This document shows, in pieces, positions 1 to 6,135 of a DNA stretch of 16,135 nt; position 1 is the first letter of the stretch; every line of letters begins with the position of its first letter. The DNA comes from Methylibium sp964616015 (GTDB lineage Bacteria; Pseudomonadota; Gammaproteobacteria; Burkholderiales; Burkholderiaceae_C): assembly GCA_964616015.1 (NCBI GenBank), contig CAZTTC010000054.1:1-16135 (forward strand), written 5' to 3'. The notes beneath the pieces were generated by a model. It was given only the letters and a program-made list of their open reading frames with translations, searched no databases and was not told the DNA's origin. Position numbers and translations under genes: made by a program.

Positions 1-1061
1 CCGCGCAGCGACTCCAGGAAGTGCGTCGAGCGCTTGGCCTCGTGGACGATCGCCTCCTCGGTGGCCTCCCGCAGGGGCCGGAAGAACGCCCAGCGCAGCA
101 GCGCATAGACCGCCACCGCACCCAGCGCGATCGCCGTCAGGCCGAGGCTGTACACGGCCATCATGGCCAGCGTCACCACGACCAGCAGCCCGTCGAGCAC
201 GGCCTCGATGAAGCTCGTCGTCAGCGTCTGCTGGATCTTCTGGATCGCGCCGAAGCGCGACATCACGTCGCCGGCGTGGCGCTTCTCGAACCACGCGACC
301 GGCAGGCGCATCAGGTGGGCGAACACATTGCCGAGCCACTGCAGGTTCAGCGTGCTCGACAGATAGAGCACGGCCCAGGAACGCAGCGCGCCCGTCGCGA
401 CCTGCAGGCACACCAGCAGGCCGAAGCCGATCACCAGGGTCAGCAACAGGTCCCGGTCGGCACTCAGCAGCGCGCCGTCCACCACCCACTGCAGGAAGAA
501 GGGCGCCAGCAGCATGAAGACCTCGAGCGCCAGCGCCAGCAGGAAGATCTGCCCGAGCGAGCGCTTCAGGCCACTGACCGGACCCAGCAACTGCCGCAGC
601 CCGACCTGCTGGCGCTCGTTGCGCGACTCGAAGCCGGCGCCTGGCGTCAACTCGAGCACGACGCCAGTGAAGTGCCGCGACACCTCGGCCAGCGGCAGGC
701 GGCGCACCCCGCGCGCCGGATCGTGAATGACGGCGACACCGCGACGGACCGCGGCCAGCACGACGAAGTGGTTCAGGTCCCAGTGCAGGACGCAGGGCAG
801 GCTGAGTTGCGGCAAGTGGGCCAGTTCGGCACGCAGCGGCCGGGCGTTGAGCTGCATCTGTCCGGCCATGCGAACCAGGTCGGCGAGCGTCGCGCCCTTG
901 AGCGACAGCGAGAAGCGTTGTCGCAGCGTCGGCAGGTCGCTGCGCTGGCCGTGATGCGCCGCGATCATCGCGAGGCAGGCCAGACCGCATTCAGCGGCCT
1001 CGGTCTGCAACAGCATCGGCAGGCGCGAGCCGCCGAAGCCCAGGCGCAGCGCGTCGAGCAT
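1..1061 (-). CDS. C39-peptidase ABC exporter (bacteriocin/double-glycine peptide type), 3' part outside window
   Basis: This is the N-terminal 353 residues of a peptidase-containing ABC exporter (CvaB/LagD type), translated by hand from the ATG at 1061. In that family the inner-membrane protein cuts precursors after a double-glycine leader and exports the core. The C39 domain fills about residues 12-140 and has an intact active site: Gln19, Cys25 (in TEAAECGLACL), His98 (NHFVVL) and Asp114 (HDPA). The transmembrane domain follows, with clear helices near 160-182 and 192-215 and more beyond residue 275. The ATPase domain must lie past the left edge, so Walker motifs are not seen here. The start lies 7 bp after the stop of the HlyD adaptor gene, so the two are one operon. 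The precursor gene two steps upstream carries a matching leader. The family call is very secure; the natural substrate is inferred from context. Confidence 0.93.
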   Translation of the reverse strand, partial: MLDALRLGFGGSRLPMLLQTEAAECGLACLAMIAAHHGQRSDLPTLRQRFSLSLKGATLADLVRMAGQMQLNARPLRAELAHLPQLSLPCVLHWDLNHFVVLAAVRRGVAVIHDPARGVRRLPLAEVSRHFTGVVLELTPGAGFESRNERQQVGLRQLLGPVSGLKRSLGQIFLLALALEVFMLLAPFFLQWVVDGALLSADRDLLLTLVIGFGLLVCLQVATGALRSWAVLYLSSTLNLQWLGNVFAHLMRLPVAWFEKRHAGDVMSRFGAIQKIQQTLTTSFIEAVLDGLLVVVTLAMMAVYSLGLTAIALGAVAVYALLRWAFFRPLREATEEAIVHEAKRSTHFLESLR

Positions 1062-1068
1062 CGTCGGC

Positions 1069-2355
1069 TCAGACCCGACCGCCCGCGACCCGGCCCGTCA
1101 GGCCGAGCAGCGGCTCGAACAGCCATTCGATCAGGCGGCGCCGGTCGAGCTGCACATCGGCCTCCAACTGCATGCCGGCCGTCAGCGGCTGCGCCTGGCC
1201 GTAGGCATCGACGGTCTGCTGCTTCAAGGCCACCGTGATGCGATACAGCGGTTCGCCGTTCACGGTCGAGTAGGTATTGGTCACGCCGGCCAGCGGCACG
1301 TTGCTGAGCTCGCCCGCCTGCAGCGGCGTGCGCGACACCTGCAGCACCTGGCCCAGCTGATGCCCGAACTTCTGGTACGGAAAGGCCGCGTAGCGCAGCA
1401 GCACCGGCTGGTCGGGCCGCACGAAGCCGAGCGCACTGGACGGCGCGTACAGATGCGCCTGGAGCCGCGCGTCGGCCGGCACCAGGCTGGCCAGGGCCGC
1501 CGACGGCGATACCGACTGCCCGGGCTCGGCCAGCACGGTGCCGATCACGCCATCCATCGGCGCGCGCACGACGATGCGCTGCCTAGACTCGGCCTCGGCG
1601 GCCTCCTTGGCGACCGTGGCCAGGTCCCGCTCGAGCTCGCCGCTGGCGGTCTGGGCGCGCAGCGGCAACTCCCGCCGCAATGCCTCGAGCGTGCCGATCT
1701 CTCGCTGCTGGGTGGCGCGCTGGCGCTCCAGGCCCTGCAGCTGCGCCTCGACCGCGAGCACTTCCTCAGACTTGGCCTGGACCTGGGCCGAGGAGATGTA
1801 GTTGTCGGCCAGCAGCGACTCGAGCCGGGCCAGCGCCTGCCGGGCCAGGGCCAGCCGTTGCCGGTGCAACCTGGCCTCGGCCTCGAGCTGCGCCAGCTCG
1901 CCGCGCCGGTCGGCCAACTGGCGCTCCAGCGCCGTGCGCTGAGCCTCCAGCAGGTCGGCCTGCTGGTGCAGCGCACCCTGCAGGCTGCGCCCCTTGGCAG
2001 CCAAGCTCTGCTGGACCGAGGCCTGGGCGTCTCCGGTCGTGGTCCCACGATCGACAGACAGGACGAACATCACGTCGCCCCGGCGGACGGTGGCGCCCTC
2101 GCGGGCGGCCCGCTCGACGACCGTGGCCGTCTCTGGGGTCACCAGGCGGATCACACCCCGGTCGGGGACCAGGACGCCCGGCACCCGCGCCTTGCGGGTG
2201 TACTCCCCGACCCACAGGTAGCCCAGCACCACGGCCGCCGCACCGACCGCGCAAGCCGTCAGCACGCTCAGCGACAGCGGCCGAACGAGCTGCATGCCGC
2301 CCAGCCAGGCATGGCGGTGGGCGTCGACGACCTCGGATCGGAACAGGGGCGGCAT
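1069..2355 (-). CDS. HlyD-family periplasmic adaptor (CvaA-like membrane fusion protein)
   Basis: This 428-residue membrane fusion protein would link the C39 ABC exporter in the inner membrane to an outer-membrane channel such as TolC. The start LFRSEVVDAHRHAWLG resembles the N-terminus typical of CvaA-type adaptors and supports the ATG at 2355. One membrane helix lies near residues 28-48. A lipoyl/barrel-sandwich half follows (about 58-95), then a long Gln/Leu/Arg/Glu-rich coiled-coil hairpin (about 105-245), the second lipoyl half with VRAPMDGVIG, and a C-terminal beta-barrel region to about 410. The length is normal for the family. The gene sits between the precursor gene and the exporter, with 7 bp to the exporter start. 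A hairpin with a short U tract ends only 6 nt upstream of the start codon, and the only plausible Shine-Dalgarno (GGCGG) lies inside its 3' arm, so expression may be attenuated. Confidence 0.93.
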   Translation of the reverse strand: MPPLFRSEVVDAHRHAWLGGMQLVRPLSLSVLTACAVGAAAVVLGYLWVGEYTRKARVPGVLVPDRGVIRLVTPETATVVERAAREGATVRRGDVMFVLSVDRGTTTGDAQASVQQSLAAKGRSLQGALHQQADLLEAQRTALERQLADRRGELAQLEAEARLHRQRLALARQALARLESLLADNYISSAQVQAKSEEVLAVEAQLQGLERQRATQQREIGTLEALRRELPLRAQTASGELERDLATVAKEAAEAESRQRIVVRAPMDGVIGTVLAEPGQSVSPSAALASLVPADARLQAHLYAPSSALGFVRPDQPVLLRYAAFPYQKFGHQLGQVLQVSRTPLQAGELSNVPLAGVTNTYSTVNGEPLYRITVALKQQTVDAYGQAQPLTAGMQLEADVQLDRRRLIEWLFEPLLGLTGRVAGGRV

Positions 2356-2361
2356 CAGCGC

Positions 2362-2387
2362 AAAACCGCCACGTGTACACGTGGCGG
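2362..2387 (-). terminator. Perfect 22-bp palindrome plus T4: terminator/attenuator just upstream of the HlyD gene
   Basis: Positions 2366-2387 are a perfect inverted repeat with half-site CCGCCACGTGT. On the minus strand it is followed at once by TTTT (2365-2362), and the adaptor ATG begins 6 nt later. This is the shape of a weak intrinsic terminator lying inside an operon. The GGCGG in the 3' arm is also the best available ribosome binding site for the adaptor gene, so the hairpin could limit translation as well. Partial termination here would give many peptide transcripts per exporter transcript. The fold is seen in the sequence; the function is inferred. Confidence 0.6.
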
Positions 2388-2418
2388 CTCGGTCGTTCTC
2401 GCTAGCTCGGGAAACGCG

Positions 2419-2444
2419 GGGCGAGTCCCCGCGGGGACTCGCCC
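2419..2444 (-). terminator. 26-bp perfect palindrome directly after the precursor gene
   Basis: The core 2421-2442 is a perfect inverted repeat with half-site GCGAGTCCCCG, and two more G-C pairs extend it to 2419-2444. It begins 2 nt after the TAA stop of the precursor gene (2449-2447). The stem is very stable, but no proper T tract follows on the minus strand. It therefore looks more like an mRNA 3'-end stabiliser or a processing/attenuation stem than a full terminator. It works on paper together with the second palindrome 31 bp further downstream. Confidence 0.5.
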
Positions 2445-2446
2445 TC

Positions 2447-2590
2447 TTACCAGCCGTTGCGCGGGGCGCTTACCACGCCGACACCGCCACCGACCTTGCC
2501 GAGCAGGCTGGGATGCAGCGGGATCGGGGCCGACGGGGCGGCGGCTTGGCTGGAAACGCTCTTGAGGACGAGCTGAAGGAAGTTTTGCAC
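2447..2590 (-). CDS. Candidate secreted-peptide precursor with double-glycine leader (47 aa; 64 aa from an upstream ATG)
   Basis: I do not recognise this peptide from any named family. From the GTG at 2590 it is 47 residues: a 36-residue leader ending LHPSLLGKVGGG, then the core VGVVSAPRNGW. Counting back from the third Gly, position -4 is Val, -7 is Leu and -12 is Leu, which is the classic double-glycine leader pattern recognised by C39 exporters; one is encoded downstream. The core has no Cys and one C-terminal Trp. The GTG has an AGGAG site at 2601-2597 with a 6-nt spacer. The longest frame begins at an ATG at 2641 (64 aa), but that codon overlaps the predicted -10 element of the lux-box promoter and would give an unusually long 53-residue leader, so I prefer 2590. 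The gene is too small for many gene finders. The core is short for a bacteriocin and would suit a signal peptide. Confidence 0.72.
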   Translation of the reverse strand: MQNFLQLVLKSVSSQAAAPSAPIPLHPSLLGKVGGGVGVVSAPRNGW

Positions 2591-2596
2591 GATCTG

Positions 2597-2601
2597 CTCC
2601 T
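2597..2601 (-). promoter_or_regulatory. Ribosome binding site AGGAG deciding the precursor start
   Basis: AGGAG on the minus strand lies 6 nt before the GTG at 2590. The upstream ATG at 2641 has only a run of G residues before it and sits within the predicted promoter. This site is the main translational argument for the shorter 47-residue precursor. Confidence 0.55.
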
Positions 2602-2639
2602 GGCTGTTGACGCATCGCAACTCGCGGTGCCGTGACAGC

Positions 2640-2645
2640 ATTGAA
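2640..2645 (-). promoter_or_regulatory. Predicted -10 element TTCAAT of the lux-box promoter
   Basis: TTCAAT matches four of six bases of the sigma-70 -10 consensus and lies 21 bp downstream of the lux box at 2667-2686. That is about the distance expected when a LuxR protein binds over the -35 region (box centred near -42). It predicts a transcript start near 2633 and a 5' leader of about 43 nt to the GTG at 2590. The ATG at 2641 would then fall before the transcript start. Confidence 0.4.
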
Positions 2646-2666
2646 GCAGCCCCCGTGATCGAGGGG

Positions 2667-2686
2667 TACTGGTAAGTCTTACAGGG
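2667..2686 (-). promoter_or_regulatory. lux/cep-box-type operator upstream of the peptide gene
   Basis: The minus strand reads CCCTGTAAGACTTACCAGTA, an inverted repeat with arms CTGTAAG and CTTACCAG, including a perfect 11-bp palindrome (GTAAG-T-CTTAC on the plus strand) at 2672-2682. From memory, the Burkholderia cepI cep box is CCCTGTAAGAGTTACCAGTT, which would be 18 of 20 identical. This is the binding-site class of CepR/LuxR regulators, and a LuxR-family gene ends 37 bp upstream on the same strand. The dyad is directly visible; the identity of the bound regulator is inferred from adjacency. Confidence 0.75.
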
Positions 2687-2722
2687 GGAAGGGAAAACCC
2701 TGGGCCCAGAGCGCGGTCCGGC

Positions 2723-3448
2723 CTAGCGGATCAGGCCCAGCCGCAAGGCCTTGAGCACGGCCTGGTGCTTGTTGCTGCAATCGAGCTTGTGCATGGCGTT
2801 GTTGACATGCAGGACGGCCGTCCGCTCCGAGATGCCCATGATCGACCCGACCTCCCAGGCCGTCTTGCCTTCCATGGTCCAGCGCAGGCTGTCGAGTTCG
2901 CGCGGCGTGAGCTTCGGTCGCTCGGGCTGCAGCCGCTCCGGCACCAGCACCCGCATGGCCGCATCCTGCGCATGCACGGCAAACAGCTGGAGGTCGGCGA
3001 CGATGCGCGTGACCTCGCCGCGGTCCCTCGGCAAGGCTTGGTCGCGGTCGACCCCGAGCACGAAGTGCCGCCCCTCGGGCATGTGCAGCGCGAGGCACAC
3101 GCCCGACCTGAAACCGAAACGTGCCTGCGTCTCCCACATACCGCCGAGCCCGGCCGAGACGTAGGTGTTTTGATCCCAGATGATCGGCACGCTGTTGCGC
3201 TTGCAGTGTTGCATCACCGGATCGAGGCGCATGCCTTCGACGTCCTCAATCGCATCGCGCCATGCATCCGGCGCGTTGTCGACCGCGACGAACTCGGTGT
3301 CACCGACCGGATGATCGACGACGGTGATGGCCGACACGGTCTCGAAGCCGAGCTGCTTCGCGAAGCGCACGACTTCGCCGCGAAACTCATCGCGGTTCCG
3401 CACATCGAGCACCGATTGATAGCTGCCTTGCAGCATCCCGCCGTTCAT
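2723..3448 (-). CDS. LuxR-family regulator with autoinducer-binding domain (apparent LuxR solo)
   Basis: This 241-residue protein has the length and two-domain layout of AHL-responsive LuxR proteins. The N-terminal part (about 15-165) is an autoinducer-binding domain, with Trp in DAWRDAIED, the Asp-Pro pair in RLDPVMQHC, Trp in VPIIWDQ and Gly in RSGVCLALH, corresponding to TraR W57, D70, P71, W85 and G113. The position of TraR Y61 appears to be Ile. The C-terminal part (about 175-241) is a LuxR helix-turn-helix with LTPRELDSLRW, GKTAWEVGSIMGIS and a recognition helix TAVLHVNNAMHKL. No luxI homologue lies in the window. It is followed by a lux box and the peptide gene, and a second dyad lies upstream of it, so it probably controls the peptide operon and perhaps itself. 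AHL binding is inferred; a different ligand is possible. Confidence 0.92.
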   Translation of the reverse strand: MNGGMLQGSYQSVLDVRNRDEFRGEVVRFAKQLGFETVSAITVVDHPVGDTEFVAVDNAPDAWRDAIEDVEGMRLDPVMQHCKRNSVPIIWDQNTYVSAGLGGMWETQARFGFRSGVCLALHMPEGRHFVLGVDRDQALPRDRGEVTRIVADLQLFAVHAQDAAMRVLVPERLQPERPKLTPRELDSLRWTMEGKTAWEVGSIMGISERTAVLHVNNAMHKLDCSNKHQAVLKALRLGLIR

Positions 3449-3497
3449 CGATTCCGCATGCTGTCAATCCCGATCCGTGACGGAATCGACTGGTTGT

Positions 3498-3517
3498 CCC
3501 TGACAAGGTTTACAGCT
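3498..3517. promoter_or_regulatory. Weaker lux-box-like dyad between luxR and the DUF4902-like gene
   Basis: The minus strand reads AGCTGTAAACCTTGTCAGGG, sharing the CTGTAA and CAG ends and about 12 of 20 bases with the stronger box at 2667-2686. It overlaps a TTGACA hexamer on the minus strand (3522-3517) and a TTGTC/GACAA inverted repeat (3493-3505). It lies 49 bp before the luxR ATG at 3448 and 47 bp before the ATG at 3565, so it could serve either direction. The symmetry is imperfect, and the call leans on context. Confidence 0.4.
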
Positions 3518-3564
3518 GTCAAAACCGCTCGCGCTGATCACACTGCTGTCCATCGAAGCAGTTC

Positions 3565-4041
3565 ATGGGCCTGCGCCCATTCGACATCATGACGCCCGCA
3601 TGGACCATCAGCGCGTGGCCGCCCGCATTGTGGCAGCCCGGCCGCGACTCGCCTCTTCACTTCGTGCACCTTGGCACACATGTGTCGGCCCGGCTCAACA
3701 CCGATTGGCCGAACATGGGCCAGTCGGTGTGGGGCGGCCGCGCCGGCGATACCGCGGCCGGCATCTCGTGGGACTGGATCGAGGTCGCCGAGGGCATCGT
3801 CGCGATCGCCGATCCGATGATGATGACCACCAACCTGCGCCTGCTCGGCAGCGAGGGCGAAGTGCTCACCGCGCACGAGGTCGCGCCGCATCTCAACGCG
3901 ATCGTGCATCGCCTGCCGTGGCAGGCGGAGGTGCGTCACGCGCTCGAACTGGCACGACCGCCGCAGCAACCGGCCGTCGCGCCGCGCAAGCGGGGCCTGC
4001 TGCGGCTGCGCGACTTCGGCGCGCCCACGCAGCCGGGCTGA
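3565..4041 (+). CDS. Small protein resembling the DUF4902 family found near AHL quorum-sensing genes
   Basis: This 158-residue protein has no signal peptide or membrane helix and strong third-position GC, so it looks like a genuine gene. The central stretch (about 65-120: GISWDWIEVAEG, TTNLRLLGSEG, LPWQ) resembles, from memory, the pattern of DUF4902 proteins: a WDW motif, a later N-hydrophobic stretch before DxxG, then a closing WQ. In Burkholderia these are often encoded beside luxI/luxR pairs. The molecular function is unknown. The C-terminal 30 residues are Pro/Arg-rich and look disordered. It is transcribed away from luxR across a 116-bp shared promoter region. Neither the ATG at 3565 nor the in-frame ATG at 3589 has a convincing ribosome binding site; the latter would give 150 residues. 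The family call is a pattern judgement that needs a profile search. Confidence 0.68.
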   Translation: MGLRPFDIMTPAWTISAWPPALWQPGRDSPLHFVHLGTHVSARLNTDWPNMGQSVWGGRAGDTAAGISWDWIEVAEGIVAIADPMMMTTNLRLLGSEGEVLTAHEVAPHLNAIVHRLPWQAEVRHALELARPPQQPAVAPRKRGLLRLRDFGAPTQPG

Positions 4042-4174
4042 TCCGGACGGGCGCGCGGCCGGCGCGAGACAGCGGCCATCGGGGCGCATGCGCCTCCTGT
4101 GAGCGGACACGGGCTGCGCAGCGTATTCGATGCCGCAGGCCCTGGCAAAGCCCCGACCTCGATGGCCCGGCCAC

Positions 4175-5341
4175 TCAGCGTGTCGCGGCGGCGCGCAGGT
4201 GTCGCGCGATGTAGGCGAGGCTCAGTGCCGCAAGGACGGCGCTCACCGCCAGCGGCACCGCGACGTCGTTCAGCGACAGGGCATCGCCGCGCAGCACCCG
4301 GTTCATCAGCGTGTGCTGAGCCAGAGCCGGCAGCCAGACGAACCAGGGCTTCTCGCCGCCCTGGTTGAACAGCGCGACCAGCGGCAGAAGGGACACCGCC
4401 AGGATCACGACGGTGTTGCTGGCCTGCGCCTCCTTGAAGCTCTTGCAGCGGATTGCCACCGCCATCATCACGGCCGACAACGCCGCCGCCAGCGGCACCA
4501 GCACCGCCAGGAAGGCCACGGCCTCGCGCGGCCCGAAGATGAACAGCGCCCGCAAGGTCTCGCTGCGGATCAGCCACTGCGCCGGCAGGAAGCTCAGCAC
4601 GCTGAGCAAGGCGATCAGCAGGCTCACCGCCGCCACCGCGCCCCACTTGCCGAGCACCAGCGCCATCGGCGGCACCGGATTGGCCAGCAGCGGCTCGAGC
4701 GAGCCGCGCTCGCGCTCGCCCGCCGTCGTGTCCAGCGCCGCGTTGAGCGCGCCGTAGAGCACGGCCATGATCACGAAGAATGGCAGCATGCCGGTGAACT
4801 GGGCCGCCCGGCTGCGCGTGTTCGCAAGATCCCGCTCTTCGACCTCCACCGCCTGCAGCACCTCGGCCGGCACCGACCGCAGGGCCAGCGTCAGCGCGCC
4901 ACGCTCGCGGTTGAAGCCCTGCAGCAGCCGCTCCAGCCGCCCGGTGCCGACCTCGGCCTGCCGGTTGCCGCTGCTGCTGACGATCCGCACCGTCGGCGCC
5001 TCGCCGCGGGCCAGCCGGGCCTCGAACCCTGCTTCGACCACCAGCACGGGATCGCCGAGGCTGGAGTCGCGCAGCTTCGCCTCGTGATCGGCCGGCGCCG
5101 CCTCGATGCGAAAGGTCTGCCGCTCGATGTAGTTGCGCAGGCTCGGCGCATGCTCCATGCCGACCGCGAGCACGACGCGCCGCTCGGCCCGCTCCTCCAG
5201 CGAGGCCACCAGGCCCGACAGCAGCACCAGCACCAGCGGCCCCATCAGCACCGAGCTCATCAGCACCGTCATCAGGGTGCGCCGATCGCGCAGCGCATCG
5301 ACGATCTCCTTGGCGAGCACCGACCAGGCGCTGTGGCTCAT
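4175..5341 (-). CDS. ABC-2 type permease, NatB-like exporter subunit
   Basis: This 388-residue membrane subunit begins at the ATG at 5341 (MSHSAWSVLAKEIVDALRDRRTL). One helix near the N-terminus (about 24-47) is followed by a large extracytoplasmic domain (about 50-190), then a bundle of five or so helices to the end. That topology is typical of the NatB/YhaP subgroup of ABC-2 permeases. The cytoplasmic segment TTAGERERGSLEPLLANPV is the family's characteristic ERGSLE-type motif. The start overlaps the stop of the ATPase gene by 4 bp (ATGA), showing translational coupling. The substrate is not evident; NatAB of Bacillus exports sodium ions, but family members vary. An in-frame open stretch runs upstream to 6160 and is a shadow of the ATPase gene. 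Confidence 0.9.
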   Translation of the reverse strand: MSHSAWSVLAKEIVDALRDRRTLMTVLMSSVLMGPLVLVLLSGLVASLEERAERRVVLAVGMEHAPSLRNYIERQTFRIEAAPADHEAKLRDSSLGDPVLVVEAGFEARLARGEAPTVRIVSSSGNRQAEVGTGRLERLLQGFNRERGALTLALRSVPAEVLQAVEVEERDLANTRSRAAQFTGMLPFFVIMAVLYGALNAALDTTAGERERGSLEPLLANPVPPMALVLGKWGAVAAVSLLIALLSVLSFLPAQWLIRSETLRALFIFGPREAVAFLAVLVPLAAALSAVMMAVAIRCKSFKEAQASNTVVILAVSLLPLVALFNQGGEKPWFVWLPALAQHTLMNRVLRGDALSLNDVAVPLAVSAVLAALSLAYIARHLRAAATR

Positions 5342-6135
5342 GCGCGCGCCTCGCCCTCGGCCGCGGTCAGCTCGCGCGCGAATGCCAGCTTCACGAAGGC
5401 CTCCTCGAAGTCGCTCTCGCCGGTGCGTGCGCACAGCTCGGCCACGCTGCCCTCGGCCACGGTGCGGCCGTGCGCGACGACGACCACCGCATCGCACAGG
5501 CGCTCGACCTCCTGCATGATGTGACTCGACAGCACGACGCACTTGCCGCCACCGGATGCGCTGGCCAAATGCCGCAGCGCCTCGCGCAAGGCGCGCGTCG
5601 ACAGCACGTCGAGTCCGTTCGTCGGCTCGTCGAGGATGATGTTGGCGGGATCGTGCACGAGCGAGCGCGCCAGCGCGGTCTTCATGCGCTCGCCCTGGCT
5701 GAAGCCGTCGGTGCGGCGCTCGAGCAGCGGCTTCATGTCCAGGATCTCGGCCAGCCGCTCGGCGCGCGCATGGGCGGCGTCCCGCGCCATGCCCTGCAAG
5801 GCGGCGTAGTAGACGATGTTCTCGCGCGCGCTCAGGCGCGGATAGAGGCCGCGTGCATCGCTCAGCACGCCCATGCGCCGCTGCGCCGCCTGCGTCTCGC
5901 GCAGCACATCCAGGCCATCGACCTCGATCGTGCCGGCGTCGGGTCGCACCAGCCCGGCGATCATGCGCAGCGTCGTGGTTTTGCCGGCGCCGTTGGGGCC
6001 CAGCAGGCCGGTGATGCGGCCGTCGGTCGCGGCGAAGCTCACCCGCTCGACGGCCACCACGCCGGGCGCGGCGCGCGCGAACAGACCCCGGCGCAGCGTC
6101 GCAAAGCGCTTGTGCAGCGCCTCGACGCGGATCAC
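5338..6135 (-). CDS. ABC transporter ATP-binding protein, NatA-like
   Basis: This 265-residue cytosolic ATPase subunit starts at a GTG at 6135. It has Walker A GPNGAGKTT at 46-54, Walker B NIILDEP at 165-171, a D-loop NGLD, and the H-loop His at about 205 (SSHIM). The signature motif is FSQGE (145-149) instead of LSGGQ, a variant common in NatA-like exporters. The GTG start overlaps the TGA of the upstream hydrolase gene, and its own stop overlaps the permease ATG, so hydrolase, ATPase and permease form one tightly coupled unit. It would energise export by the adjacent permease. The substrate is unknown. Confidence 0.93.
   Translation of the reverse strand: MIRVEALHKRFATLRRGLFARAAPGVVAVERVSFAATDGRITGLLGPNGAGKTTTLRMIAGLVRPDAGTIEVDGLDVLRETQAAQRRMGVLSDARGLYPRLSARENIVYYAALQGMARDAAHARAERLAEILDMKPLLERRTDGFSQGERMKTALARSLVHDPANIILDEPTNGLDVLSTRALREALRHLASASGGGKCVVLSSHIMQEVERLCDAVVVVAHGRTVAEGSVAELCARTGESDFEEAFVKLAFARELTAAEGEARA

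Noticed and set aside
21..1238. Long plus-strand open frame (405 codons) rich in Arg, Gln and His
   Set aside because: It is a shadow opposite the C39 exporter and the end of the adaptor gene; the composition is typical of antisense frames in GC-rich DNA and no domain is recognisable.
1360..2565. 401-codon plus-strand open frame across the adaptor and precursor genes
   Set aside because: Antisense shadow: it spans the intergenic palindromes and shows no domain.
2355..2615. 86-codon minus-strand frame (ATG 2615) overlapping the peptide gene in another frame
   Set aside because: Arg/Pro-rich, runs through both hairpins and ends on the adaptor start; the alternative frame has the leader pattern and a ribosome site.
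4083..4094. 12-bp palindrome GGCGCATGCGCC in the convergent gap 4042-4174
   Set aside because: Short, with no T tract on either side and a likely chance event in GC-rich DNA; the rest of this 133-bp gap shows nothing clear.
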